Assembly: GCF_902506165.1 (NCBI RefSeq)
Contig: NZ_LR733817.1
Span: 1,224,255 to 1,288,254, forward strand
Direction: 5' to 3'
Length of the DNA stretch: 64,000 bases
Origin: Bosea sp. 29B
GTDB lineage: Bacteria; Pseudomonadota; Alphaproteobacteria; Rhizobiales; Beijerinckiaceae
Shown: piece by piece, positions 16,466-24,832 of the stretch
Layout of the letters: each line of letters opens with the position of its first letter
Numbering within the stretch: the stretch's first letter is position 1
Position numbers and translations under genes: made by a program
Notes under the pieces: generated by a model
The model's database searches: none
Told to the model about the DNA's origin: nothing
The model's input: the letters and a program-made list of their open reading frames with translations, nothing else

Positions 16466-16866
16466 TGGGTCTGCGTGCCTGATCGTTGAACCTGGTCGGG
16501 AGTCTCAATGACAGCAACCAGCCGCCCGAGCAAACCCCAGAACATGTCGTCGTTGAGATAGCCGGTGATGCGGCCGACTTCCTCGCCTTCCTCCACCAGC
16601 ACGAAGGTGGGCGTCGCGATGACCGGCTCGCGCAGCCCCTCGCCGCGCACGCCACCGGCCGGCAGGTCGATCCGCCGCAGCGGCGCCGCCTTGCCCTCAC
16701 GCGTCTTCGCATAAACCGGCGCGACCTCGCGCTCGAAGCGCAGGCAGAACGGGCAGCCATTGCGCGTGTACATGACGAGCTCGGCCGCGAAGGCTGGCAG
16801 CGACAGCAATAGCGGCAACGTGAACGCTGCCGCCGCCCCTGCGCGATATCGCCTGCTTGCAATCAT
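16462..16866 (-). CDS. soxS: Periplasmic thioredoxin-like protein SoxS
   Basis: 134-aa exported thiol protein. Signal peptide to about residue 28 (LPAFAA-EL), then the redox motif CPFC (38-41) in YTRNGCPFCLRF and a cis-proline in ATPTFVL. SoxS reduces and reactivates SoxY. It is the first gene of the leftward soxS-soxR-soxT-like operon and is divergent from soxW. Confidence 0.86.
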   Translation of the reverse strand: MIASRRYRAGAAAAFTLPLLLSLPAFAAELVMYTRNGCPFCLRFEREVAPVYAKTREGKAAPLRRIDLPAGGVRGEGLREPVIATPTFVLVEEGEEVGRITGYLNDDMFWGLLGRLVAVIETPDQVQRSGTQTQ

Positions 16867-16934
16867 CCTCAGAACATAGTCGTATTCATATGTTTATACC
16901 AGAGTCCCGTAGAGGCTCTTGCGGAGGCGACGCC
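16867..16934. promoter_or_regulatory. Divergent soxS / soxW promoter
   Basis: A 68-bp gap with an AT-rich stretch CGTATTCATATGTTTATACC (16881-16900). Its core, CATATGTTTATA, loosely resembles the ATATTGTTTTTT element of the other two sulfur-gene promoters. It is the likely position of a SoxR site; the resemblance is weak and not decisive. Confidence 0.4.
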
Positions 16935-17453
16935 ATGATCACACGACGCGGCCTGCTGGCAAGCACGGTGGTGGCGATGTCGGCGGCGCCGGCCCTGGCC
17001 AAGGCGAAGCTCGGCGAGGACGGGCTCTATCAGGAAGACTGGTATCTGGAGAGCTTCCTCGATCTCGCCGAGGACCTGACCAATGCTAGCCAAAGCGGTA
17101 AGCGCTTCGCGATCCTCTGGGGCCTGCGCAACTGCCCGGCCTGCCGGCGCATGCACGAGGTCCACCTCGCCGACCCGGCGACCGAAGCCTATATCCGCGA
17201 CAATTTCGCGGTGCTGCACCTCAACATCCTCGGCTCACGCGACGTCACCGATTTCGGCGGCGGCAAGCTGAGCGAGAAGGCGCTCGCCAAGCATTACGGC
17301 ATCGAGGGCACGCCGGCGATCCAGTTCTTCCCGGCCAGCGCCAACGGGCTCGCGGCGAAGCCACCGAAAGAGCGCGAGGTTGCGCGCATGGCCTCGCTGC
17401 CCGAGCCGCAGGCCTTCATCGCCCAGTTCCGCGCTGTCAAGAACGGCGTGTGA
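16935..17453 (+). CDS. soxW: Thioredoxin-like protein SoxW
   Basis: 172 aa from the ATG at 16935, which follows GCGGAGGCGACGCC and places the signal MITRRGLLASTVVAMSAAPALA at the N-terminus. The redox motif is CPAC (67-70) in GLRNCPACRRMHEVHL, and the cis-proline is in EGTPAIQFFP. SoxW normally works with the CcdA-like membrane protein SoxV, which is absent from this window, so electrons must come from elsewhere. Divergent from soxS. Confidence 0.83.
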   Translation: MITRRGLLASTVVAMSAAPALAKAKLGEDGLYQEDWYLESFLDLAEDLTNASQSGKRFAILWGLRNCPACRRMHEVHLADPATEAYIRDNFAVLHLNILGSRDVTDFGGGKLSEKALAKHYGIEGTPAIQFFPASANGLAAKPPKEREVARMASLPEPQAFIAQFRAVKNGV

Positions 17454-17472
17454 AACCGAGGCATCCGGTCGT

Positions 17473-18009
17473 CTAGACCAGCGCCAGCATGTGCAGGCCG
17501 ACGAAGCAGCCGGCCCCGGCTCCGATCAGCAGGAGCGGGTTGACCGGCGTCAGCATCAGCAGTGCGGTCGAGAGCAGGGCGAGACCGCGCGCGAACCAGC
17601 CGCCGTCGAGTGCCTGGATCAGGACATAGCTAGCCGCCAGGATCATCCCGGCCGCGACCGGCCGCAGGCCGGTTTCCAGTGCAGTGAGGATGCGGGCGCC
17701 CTGATAGCGCGACCACAGGCTGGTCACCGCATAGATCAGCACGGCGGTCGGCCCGAAGATGCCGACGGTCGCGGCGAGCGCTCCCCAGAAGCCGGCGATC
17801 TGCCAGCCGATCAGCGTCGCCAGCAGCGAGCCCGGCCCCGGCGCCAGCCGGGCGATGGCGAAGGCGTCGACGAATTGCGAGGCGGTCAGCCAGTGGTTCA
17901 CGTCGACGATCTGGCGATGCATGTCGGCGATCGCGCTCTGGCCGCCGCCGATCGTGACCAGCGACAGCGGCAGGAAGACGAGGAGGATGCTGAAGGCAGT
18001 CGGCGGCAT
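17473..18009 (-). CDS. Half-size chromate transporter-family (ChrA) protein
   Basis: 178 aa with about five membrane segments. It opens with FSILLVFLPLSLVTIGGGQSAIADM and contains FAIARLAPGPGSLLATLIGW, the ChrA motif of a short-chain member. The partner half lies 11 bp upstream. Short-chain ChrA pairs form a heteromeric chromate/sulfate-type anion transporter; in a sulfur-oxidation locus, sulfate efflux is a possible role (inference). Confidence 0.82.
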   Translation of the reverse strand: MPPTAFSILLVFLPLSLVTIGGGQSAIADMHRQIVDVNHWLTASQFVDAFAIARLAPGPGSLLATLIGWQIAGFWGALAATVGIFGPTAVLIYAVTSLWSRYQGARILTALETGLRPVAAGMILAASYVLIQALDGGWFARGLALLSTALLMLTPVNPLLLIGAGAGCFVGLHMLALV

Positions 18010-18020
18010 CGCTGGCGTCC

Positions 18021-18569
18021 TCAGCCCTGATGGTAGGCGACGGCGATGCTGAGCGAACCGATGCCCAGCACGGTCCAGAGCAGCGGCCAGTGCAGCACCA
18101 CGACCGCGATGAAGGTCGCGGCCATAACGGCGAGCGGGAAGATCCGCCGCGGCACCCGGCGCGCCGCCGTCAATCCCATCGCCAGCGAGAGGCCGATCGC
18201 CGCGGCGGCCGCGCCGTCGAGTGCGACATGGCTGAGCGCATAGCCTGAAATCGAGGCGAAGGCGCTGCCGATCAGGACGATGACGATCGCGGCCGGGACG
18301 ACGATGCCGAGCCAGGAGACGGCGGCGCCGGCCCGCCCCGCGAGCCGGTAGCCGATCCAGATCGCCATGTTGGTGACGTTGACCCCCGGCAGCGCCTGCG
18401 CGATCGAGAGGCCGTTGAGGAAATCCTCCTCGCTCAGCAGACGGCGGCGCTGGACGAACTCCCGCAGCATCCATCCGCTGAGGCCGCCGCCGAAGCTGGT
18501 CAGGCCGATCCGGGCGAAGATCAGGAAGAGCTGCAGCGGCGTCGGCCGCGGGACATCTGTCTCGGACAT
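18021..18569 (-). CDS. Half-size chromate transporter-family (ChrA) protein, partner
   Basis: 182 aa from the ATG at 18569. The opening LFLIFARIGLTSFGGGLSGWML and LSIAQALPGVNVTNMAIWIG are ChrA signatures, here in the inverse-topology half. The frame stays open further upstream, but the ChrA alignment begins at MSETDVPRP. Two half-size genes together equal one full ChrA. Leftward, followed after 11 bp by the other half. Confidence 0.82.
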   Translation of the reverse strand: MSETDVPRPTPLQLFLIFARIGLTSFGGGLSGWMLREFVQRRRLLSEEDFLNGLSIAQALPGVNVTNMAIWIGYRLAGRAGAAVSWLGIVVPAAIVIVLIGSAFASISGYALSHVALDGAAAAAIGLSLAMGLTAARRVPRRIFPLAVMAATFIAVVVLHWPLLWTVLGIGSLSIAVAYHQG

Positions 18570-18701
18570 GGGCGTTCGTGGCTGCGGCGTCTTTAAGCAA
18601 ACAATGCAGGCTTTGCGCCGCCAGACCAGCGCGATGCCGCATATCCGGCATGAGTGCCAAGACGTGGTCTGCGCTGCCTGCAAGAAAATCGCAAAAGGCG
18701 C

Positions 18702-18732
18702 TTGACCTTACCATCGCTGGAAGGTGCAGGCT
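18702..18732 (+). promoter_or_regulatory. CueR-type (MerR family) copper-responsive promoter
   Basis: TTGACC (18702-18707) serves as the -35 box. The dyad ACCTT-N11-AAGGT (18705-18725), with inner CCA/TGG, matches MerR/CueR operators placed between -35 and -10. The spacer to the presumed -10 at about 18727 is 19 bp, the elongated spacing that MerR activators correct. It reads toward the CopZ-like and DUF411 genes. No merR/cueR gene is present in the window. Confidence 0.72.
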
Positions 18733-18764
18733 GCGGCAATCATCATTCGAAGGATCCTGCCACC

Positions 18765-19031
18765 ATGTGCTCCTGCCAGCAGCATTCGACCACCACCTCG
18801 GCCACAATGCCCGATCCCGGCGGTGCTATCAGCTTTCGCGTCGAGGACATGACCTGCGGCCACTGCGCCGGCACGATCAAGCAAGCGGTCGAGGGCAAGG
18901 TCCCCGGCGCCTCCGTCACCGCCGATCCCGGCTCGAAGCTGGTCAGCGTGCAGGGCAGCGCCGATGTCGCCGCGATCAGGTCTGCCATCACCGCGGCCGG
19001 CTATACGCCGAGCGCGGAACTGGTCGGTTGA
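18765..19031 (+). CDS. CopZ-like heavy-metal-associated domain protein
   Basis: 88-aa cytosolic copper-chaperone-like protein. The HMA motif is DMTCGHCAGTIKQAV with Cys31 and Cys34. The N-terminal extension MCSCQQHSTT adds two cysteines and a histidine, possibly a second metal site. The ATG at 18765 is preceded by AAGGATCCTGCCACC and follows the CueR-type promoter by about 35 bp, which supports copper-induced expression. The DUF411 gene begins 8 bp later. Confidence 0.83.
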   Translation: MCSCQQHSTTTSATMPDPGGAISFRVEDMTCGHCAGTIKQAVEGKVPGASVTADPGSKLVSVQGSADVAAIRSAITAAGYTPSAELVG

Positions 19032-19039
19032 GGCGGGAC

Positions 19040-19519
19040 ATGACGAAGGAACTCACCCTCTCCCGCCGCGCGCTGCTGGTTGGCGCCGCCGCATTCGGGC
19101 TGTCGCGCTCCGCCAGCGCCGCCGAGACGCTGCCGAAGATGGTCGTGACGCGCGATCCGAATTGCGGCTGCTGCGGCAACTGGGTCAAGCATGTGCAGGC
19201 GGCAGGCTTCCCGGTCGAGGTGGTCGAGGTCCCGGACGTCGCGCCGCTGAAGACGAAGCTCGGCGTGCCCGACGCGCTCGCCTCCTGCCACACCGCCGAG
19301 ATCGGCGGCTATGTGCTGGAAGGCCATGTCCCGGCCGATGCGATCAAGCGCCTGCTCGCCGAGAAGCCGAAGGTGACCGGCCTCGCCGTCGCCGGCATGC
19401 CGGTCGGCTCGCCCGGCATGGAAGTGCCGGGGCAGGCGCCCGACAGCTACGACGTCGTCGTCTTCTCGGCCGGCCGGCAGAACGTCTTCGCGCGCTATCG
19501 CGGGGCGCAGCCGATCTGA
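19040..19519 (+). CDS. DUF411 metal-binding protein, exported
   Basis: 159 aa. An N-terminal signal (LSRRALLVGAAAFGLSRSASA) predicts Tat or Sec export. The DUF411 motif DPNCGCCGNWVKH has Cys42, Cys44 and Cys45, followed by SCHTAEIGGYVLEGHVP and a C-terminal GSPGMEVPG. The family is associated with copper resistance. Located in a two-gene operon under the CueR-type promoter with the CopZ-like chaperone. Confidence 0.82.
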   Translation: MTKELTLSRRALLVGAAAFGLSRSASAAETLPKMVVTRDPNCGCCGNWVKHVQAAGFPVEVVEVPDVAPLKTKLGVPDALASCHTAEIGGYVLEGHVPADAIKRLLAEKPKVTGLAVAGMPVGSPGMEVPGQAPDSYDVVVFSAGRQNVFARYRGAQPI

Positions 19520-19549
19520 CGATCCCGTGTCCGCAGCGGAGGGACAGTC

Positions 19550-20473
19550 TCAGTCGAGTTCCGATCGCCGGCCGGTCCGGAACAGCTCCAGGATGACCTC
19601 CCGCGCCCAGCGCAGCATGGCGTTCTGGGCGTGGCGCCGGCTCCAGTGCAGCGCGACACTGAAATCGCGCTGCGGCAGCGCCGGTTCGAGCAGCGCGAAG
19701 GCGCCGATCGGCTCGAGGTGCAGGCCGATCTGACGCGGCATCAGCACGGCGAGGTCGGTGGCGCGGATGATCGGCGGCAGCGCCATGAAGCTGGAGACGA
19801 CCAGCCGGATGCGCGGATCGAGATGCAGCATCTCCAGCATCCGCTGCGTCTGGGCATGCGAGCGCACGGCGACGAAGTCGAGCTTCGCGATATCATCCGC
19901 ACTCAAGGCGCCGTCGACGACCTGGCGCGTCACCGGATGGTCGGCGCGGACGAAGACCTGATAGCGGTCGCTCAGCATCTCCGCATGGGCGGTGCCGCCC
20001 ACGGTCGGCAGGAAGCCGAGCGCGAAATGCAGCTGGCCATTGTCGAGCGCCTCCGAGATCGCCTCATGCGGCCAGGCGCGTGCGACGATGCGCAGGTTCG
20101 GCGCGATCTCGCGAAAACTGGTCATCAGCGGCGGCAGGAAGCGGCCTTCGCCGATATCGCTGAGATGCAGGCGCAGCTCAGCATCCGTCGTGGCAGGGTC
20201 GAAGTGCTCACCCTCGTTGAGGCCCGCTTCCAGGAGGGCCAGCCCCGCCTGGACCGAATGCGCCAGGCGCTCCGAGCGCGCAGTCGGCCTGACGCCACCG
20301 GCGACGCGCTCGAACAGCGGGTCGCGCAGCAGCAGGCGCAGCCGCGTCAGGGCCTGGCTGGTCGCCGGTTGCGAGAGCCCGAGTTCCTCGGCGGCGCGGC
20401 TGACATTGCGGGTGCGGTAAACCGCGTCGAACAGCCTCAGCAGGTTCAGGTCGATCGAATCGATATTCGCCAT
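19550..20473 (-). CDS. LysR-family transcriptional regulator
   Basis: 307 aa from the ATG at 20473 (MANIDSIDLNLL), or 315 aa from 20497. LysR proteins usually begin a few residues before the DLNLL helix, so the inner start is preferred. The HTH is NVSRAAEELGLSQPATSQALTRLR, followed by the effector-binding domain. It is divergent from the benzoylformate-decarboxylase-like gene and probably controls that operon. The palindrome ATTCGCCATACGAAT overlaps its own start, a common autoregulatory arrangement. The inducer is unknown. Confidence 0.85.
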   Translation of the reverse strand: MANIDSIDLNLLRLFDAVYRTRNVSRAAEELGLSQPATSQALTRLRLLLRDPLFERVAGGVRPTARSERLAHSVQAGLALLEAGLNEGEHFDPATTDAELRLHLSDIGEGRFLPPLMTSFREIAPNLRIVARAWPHEAISEALDNGQLHFALGFLPTVGGTAHAEMLSDRYQVFVRADHPVTRQVVDGALSADDIAKLDFVAVRSHAQTQRMLEMLHLDPRIRLVVSSFMALPPIIRATDLAVLMPRQIGLHLEPIGAFALLEPALPQRDFSVALHWSRRHAQNAMLRWAREVILELFRTGRRSELD

Positions 20474-20479
20474 ACGAAT
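20465..20479. promoter_or_regulatory. LysR-type operator candidate
   Basis: The perfect dyad ATTCG-CCATA-CGAAT fits the T-N11-A rule of LysR binding sites. It overlaps the preferred start of the LysR gene and lies about 75 bp before the decarboxylase start in the divergent region. Confidence 0.55.
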
Positions 20480-20552
20480 AAGACTTAGTCGCTTCATCTA
20501 ATTGAGCAATGGCGAGCATGTCGTCACAGTGCCCCCAATCCGAGGGACGCGC

Positions 20553-22166
20553 ATGCCAGCCGACAACACATCCTCTCCTGCCCGCCCGAGCGTCCGCGAG
20601 GCCGTGCTCGACCTGTTGCGCCAGCTTGGGATCGACACGGTGTTCGGCAATCCCGGCTCGACCGAATTGCCGATGTTCCGGGAGTACCCGGAAGACTTCC
20701 GCTATGTGCTCGGCCTGCAGGAAGCGGTCGTGGTGGGAATGGCCGACGGCTATGCCCAGGCGACGCGCAACGCGGCGCTGGTCAACCTGCACTCGGCCGC
20801 CGGTGTCGGCCACGCCATGGGCAACATCTTCACGGCGTTCAAGAACCAGACGCCGCTCCTGATCACCGCCGGCCAGCAGGCCCGCTCGATCCTGCCTTTC
20901 GACCCCTTCCTCGCCTCGGTGCAGGCGACGGAGCTGCCGAAGCCTTACGTCAAATGGGCGATCGAGCCGGCGCGCGGCGCTGATCTGCCGCTGGCCCTGG
21001 CGCGGGCCTACCATATCGCGATGCAGCCGCCGCGCGGCCCGGTCTTCATCTCGATCCCGGCCGATGACTGGGACCAGCCCGGCGAATTCGTGGTGCCGCG
21101 CCGCGTCAGCCAGGCGCTTGCGCCGGCGCCGGACGCGATCGCCGCGATCGCCGAACGCCTCAACGCCAGCAAGCGGCCGGCCTTCGTCGTCGGCGCCGGC
21201 GTCGCGCGCGATCAGGCCGTCGCCGCTGTCGTCGCGCTGGCCGAGCGCCATCAGGCCTCGGTCTATGTCCCGCCGATGTGCGCACGCTGCGGCTTCCCCG
21301 AGCGCCACCCCCAGTTCTGCGGCTTCCTCCCGGCGATGCGCGAGAAGATCGTCGAGCGCCTGGCGCCGCACGACTTCATCCTGGTGCTGGGTGCACCGGC
21401 CTTCACCTATCACGTCGAGGGCAACGGCCCGCATGTCCCTCCGGGCGCGCAGCTCGCCCAGATCGTCGACGATCCGCAGCAGGCGGCCTGGGCGCCTGTC
21501 GGCGACAGCGTCGTCGCCAGCCTCGATCTCGGCGTGCGGGCGCTGCTCGCTGCGAGCGCGCCCCAGGCCGGACGCGAGGCGGCATTGTCTCGCCCCGTCC
21601 CGCCGGTGCCGTCGCCTGGCGTGCCGATGTCGGCCGCCTTTGCGCTCTCGGTGATCGACCGCGAGCGTCATACCGACGACGTCGTGGTCGAGGAGGCGCC
21701 GAGCACGCGCTCGACCATCCAGACCTATCTGCCGATGAGCGGCGCAGACAGCTTCTACACCATGGCGAGCGGCGGCCTCGGCCACAGCATGCCGGCCGCG
21801 GTTGGCATCGCGCTGGCACGCCAGCGGATGAAGCTGCCGGGCCGGGTGATCGCGCTGATCGGCGACGGCTCCAGCCTCTATTCGATCCAGGCGCTCTACA
21901 GCGCGGCGCAGCTCAACCTGCCGATGACCTTCCTGATCCTCAATAACCGCCGCTATGCGGCGCTGCAGGATTTCGCGCCGGTCTTCGGCTACGCGCCGAA
22001 CGACAAGCCGGCCGGGACCGAACTGCCCGGTATCCACTTCACGCAACTGGCGGGTGGGCAGGGCGTGCCGGGCGAGCGCGTCGAGCGGCCCGAGGATCTT
22101 GCCCCGCGCCTGCGCGCCGCCTTCGCCGCGCCTGGCCCGAACCTGATTGACATCGTGATCGCCTGA
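20553..22166 (+). CDS. mdlC: ThDP-dependent benzoylformate decarboxylase-like enzyme
   Basis: 537 aa from the ATG at 20553, which has GAGGGA eight bases upstream; the longer frame back to 20502 lacks a comparable site. It has a three-domain ThDP enzyme architecture: an N-terminal PYR domain with the catalytic glutamate region LGLQEAVVVGMADGYA, a central domain, and a PP domain with the GDGSSLYSIQ...LNN cofactor motif. The family decarboxylates benzoylformate and related 2-oxo acids to aldehydes. The adjacent aldehyde dehydrogenase would then give the carboxylic acid. Substrate range cannot be fixed from sequence. Confidence 0.83.
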   Translation: MPADNTSSPARPSVREAVLDLLRQLGIDTVFGNPGSTELPMFREYPEDFRYVLGLQEAVVVGMADGYAQATRNAALVNLHSAAGVGHAMGNIFTAFKNQTPLLITAGQQARSILPFDPFLASVQATELPKPYVKWAIEPARGADLPLALARAYHIAMQPPRGPVFISIPADDWDQPGEFVVPRRVSQALAPAPDAIAAIAERLNASKRPAFVVGAGVARDQAVAAVVALAERHQASVYVPPMCARCGFPERHPQFCGFLPAMREKIVERLAPHDFILVLGAPAFTYHVEGNGPHVPPGAQLAQIVDDPQQAAWAPVGDSVVASLDLGVRALLAASAPQAGREAALSRPVPPVPSPGVPMSAAFALSVIDRERHTDDVVVEEAPSTRSTIQTYLPMSGADSFYTMASGGLGHSMPAAVGIALARQRMKLPGRVIALIGDGSSLYSIQALYSAAQLNLPMTFLILNNRRYAALQDFAPVFGYAPNDKPAGTELPGIHFTQLAGGQGVPGERVERPEDLAPRLRAAFAAPGPNLIDIVIA

Positions 22167-22183
22167 GCTTCGAGGATCGAGAG

Positions 22184-23644
22184 ATGACCAGCACCGAGAC
22201 CATCAATCTCCTGATCGGCGGCAAGGCGGTCGCGGCGACCGGCGGGCGCGTCTTCGAACGGCGTAATCCGCTCGACGGCTCCGTCGCCAGCCGTGCCGCA
22301 GCGGCGACGCCGGACGATGCACGCGCAGCGGTCGATGCCGCCGCCCGCGCCTTCCCCGCCTGGTCGCAGACGTCCCCCGCGAAGCGCCGCGAATTGCTGG
22401 TCAAGGGCGCGCATGCGCTGGAGGCCCGCGCCGCCGACTTCACCGCCGCGATGTCGGCCGAGACCGGCGCTTCCGCCATCTGGGCCGGCTTCAACGTCCA
22501 TCTCGCCGCCGACATGCTGATCGAGGCAGCCTCCTTGACGACGCAGATCAGTGGCGAGGTCATCCCTTCCAACGTCCCGGGCAGCCTCGCCATGGCGGTG
22601 CGCCAGCCGGCCGGCGTCGTGCTCGGCATGGCGCCGTGGAACGCGCCGGTCATCCTCGCCACCCGCGCCGTCGCGGTGCCGCTTGCCTGCGGCAACACCG
22701 TCGTGCTGAAGGGTTCGGAGCTCTGCCCGCGCACCCATGGGCTGATCATCGCGGCGCTGCAGGAAGCGGGGCTGCCGGAGGGCGTCGTCAACTTCGTCAC
22801 CAATGCGCCGGAGGACGCCGCCGAGGTCGTCGCGGCGATGGTCGGACATCCGGCGGTGCGGCGGGTCAACTTCACCGGCTCGACCCATGTCGGGCGGATC
22901 ATCGCGAAACTCTGCGCCGAGCATCTGAAGCCGGTGGTGCTGGAACTCGGCGGCAAGGCGCCGGCACTTGTGCTCGACGATGCTGATCTCGATGCGGCGG
23001 TCGCCGGCATCGCCTTCGGCGCCTTCGCCAATTCCGGCCAGATCTGCATGTCGACCGAGCGCATCGTGGTCGACAGCAAGATCGCCGACGATTTCGTCGC
23101 GCGGCTCGCCGCGAAAGCGCAGAAGCTCCCACTCGGCGATCCCCGCAAGGGGCCGGTGGTGCTCGGCTCGGTCGTCGACATGAAGGCGGTCGAGCGCTGC
23201 AACGCCCTGATCGACGACGCGCTCGCCAAGGGCGCGACTTTGGTCTGCGGCGGCAAGGCGGAGACGACCTTGTTCCCGGCGACGCTGCTCGACCATGTCA
23301 CTCCGGCGATGCGGATCTATGGCGAGGAGAGCTTCGGCCCGGTCAAGGCGATCGTGCGCGTCGACGGCGAGGAGGCGGCGATCGCCTGCGCCAACGACAA
23401 TCCCTATGGGCTCTCGGCCGCGGTGTTTACTGGCGACACCGCGCGCGGCTGGCGCGTCGCGGCCCGCATCGAATCCGGCATCTGCCATGTCAACGGCCCG
23501 ACCGTGCATGACGAGGCCCAGATGCCGTTCGGCGGCGTCAAGAACAGCGGCTATGGCCGCTTCGGCGGGCGCGCCGGCATCGAGGCCTTCACCGAACTGC
23601 GCTGGCTGACGCTGCAGACCACGCCGCGCCACTATCCGTTCTAA
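22184..23644 (+). CDS. Aldehyde dehydrogenase (aromatic aldehyde type)
   Basis: 486-aa NAD(P)-dependent dehydrogenase. The general base is Glu254 in LELGGKAP and the nucleophile Cys288 in NSGQICMST; PWNAPVILATR is the cofactor/anchor loop. It resembles benzaldehyde/vanillin/salicylaldehyde dehydrogenases. It starts 17 bp after the decarboxylase, with GAGGATCGAG as ribosome site, and would oxidise the aldehyde that enzyme produces. Confidence 0.87.
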   Translation: MTSTETINLLIGGKAVAATGGRVFERRNPLDGSVASRAAAATPDDARAAVDAAARAFPAWSQTSPAKRRELLVKGAHALEARAADFTAAMSAETGASAIWAGFNVHLAADMLIEAASLTTQISGEVIPSNVPGSLAMAVRQPAGVVLGMAPWNAPVILATRAVAVPLACGNTVVLKGSELCPRTHGLIIAALQEAGLPEGVVNFVTNAPEDAAEVVAAMVGHPAVRRVNFTGSTHVGRIIAKLCAEHLKPVVLELGGKAPALVLDDADLDAAVAGIAFGAFANSGQICMSTERIVVDSKIADDFVARLAAKAQKLPLGDPRKGPVVLGSVVDMKAVERCNALIDDALAKGATLVCGGKAETTLFPATLLDHVTPAMRIYGEESFGPVKAIVRVDGEEAAIACANDNPYGLSAAVFTGDTARGWRVAARIESGICHVNGPTVHDEAQMPFGGVKNSGYGRFGGRAGIEAFTELRWLTLQTTPRHYPF

Positions 23645-23653
23645 GGCCAGGCG

Positions 23654-24577
23654 ATGAGCGCCCTGCGCATTTCCATTCTTGGCGCCGGCGCGATGGGCTC
23701 GCTGTTCGGCGGGCTCCTGGCCGAGGCCGGGCATGAGGTCGAGCTCATCGACGTCAACCCGGCCCAGATCGCGGCGGTGCGCGAGCATGGGCTGCTGATC
23801 CGCAACGATGCCGGCGAACGGCGGCTGACGCTCCCGATCTTGCGGCCGGAGGAGGCGACGACGCAGCCTGACTGGCTGATCGTCTTCACCAAGGCGATGC
23901 ATACGCAGGGCGCGCTGGCGGCGGCCAGGCATCTCATCGGGCCGCAGACACGCCTGCTCAGTCTACAGAACGGCCTCGGCAATGCCGAGAAGCTGGCGGG
24001 CTTCGCCGATGCCTCGCGCATTGCCATCGGCATGACCACCGTCCCGGCCGATCTCGTCGCCCCCGGCGAGGTGCATTCGCACGGCGAGAGCAAGACCCGC
24101 GTCGTCATGGTCGACGGCAGCACGGACGCCGCGCTCGATGAGCTGGCGGCGGCGCTGGACGCGGCGGGGTTGCCCTGCGCTGCTGATCCCGATGCGGTCG
24201 TCGCGATCTGGGAGAAGGTCGCCTTCAATGTCGCGTTGAACAGCCTCTGCGCGGTGACGCGGCGCACGGTCGGCGGCCTCGGCAGCGCATCGGACGGGCG
24301 CCGGCTCGCTCACGCCGTCGCCAGCGAGGTTCTCGCGGTCGCGCAGGCGGAGGGCCTCGCGGTCCTGCCCGAGCGCAGCCATGCGACGATCGACCATGCG
24401 CTCGACCATCATGGCGGGCACAAACCCTCGATGCTGCAGGACCTGCTGGCGAAGCGTCCGACCGAGATCGAGACGCTGAACGGCGCCGTCGTCCGTATCG
24501 CCGAAAAGCACGGCATCGCGGTGGCGCGGACCGAGGCGCTCTACGCCCTCGTGAAAATGGCGGAACAGGACGCATGA
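23654..24577 (+). CDS. Ketopantoate reductase-family (ApbA/PanE-like) protein
   Basis: 307 aa. The N-terminal Rossmann motif is ILGAGAMGSLFGG (8-20), and the C-terminal helical domain has the family lysine region WEKVAFNVALNSLCAVTRRTVG. It begins 9 bp after the aldehyde dehydrogenase stop, in the same operon. Because it sits in a catabolic operon, reduction of another 2-oxo acid is as likely as ketopantoate reduction in pantothenate synthesis. Confidence 0.82.
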   Translation: MSALRISILGAGAMGSLFGGLLAEAGHEVELIDVNPAQIAAVREHGLLIRNDAGERRLTLPILRPEEATTQPDWLIVFTKAMHTQGALAAARHLIGPQTRLLSLQNGLGNAEKLAGFADASRIAIGMTTVPADLVAPGEVHSHGESKTRVVMVDGSTDAALDELAAALDAAGLPCAADPDAVVAIWEKVAFNVALNSLCAVTRRTVGGLGSASDGRRLAHAVASEVLAVAQAEGLAVLPERSHATIDHALDHHGGHKPSMLQDLLAKRPTEIETLNGAVVRIAEKHGIAVARTEALYALVKMAEQDA

Positions 24578-24832
24578 CGGCCTTTCGGACCATCCATCCG
24601 CGACGCGCCCAAGGCGTGCTCCCGCCGTTCAATTTTCCAGTTGCATGTTATTTAACATGTGAAATAGTTTTCGAAGCGCCGGGTGAAGAGGGATCGCACG
24701 GCTGACGGGCATGCAAGGGAGCGGGCTCCGGCCTCGTTTCCGTGCGAAGCATCACAGAGGCGGAGCGATCCGCCTGGCGGTCGGAACGCGCGGAAGCAAG
24801 CGCGCCGACGGCGGACAAGGGGAGGAAGGCCG
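24578..24832. promoter_or_regulatory. TRAP operon leader with perfect 16-bp palindrome
   Basis: 255 bp without a gene. CATGTTATTTAACATG at 24644-24659 is a perfect palindrome with 7-bp arms, in an AT-rich patch about 180 bp before the first TRAP gene. It is probably the operator of a GntR-, IclR- or TetR-type regulator encoded elsewhere. A strong ribosome site, GGGGAGGAAGG, ends the region just before the small permease gene. Confidence 0.55.

Noticed and set aside
20208..23932. Minus-strand open frames opposite the decarboxylase, aldehyde dehydrogenase and reductase genes
   Set aside because: Composition and overlap show they are shadows; the plus-strand enzymes carry catalytic motifs and operon spacing.
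24578..24832. Riboswitch in the TRAP leader
   Set aside because: Only a DNA palindrome is evident; no conserved riboswitch core or pairing pattern was recognised.
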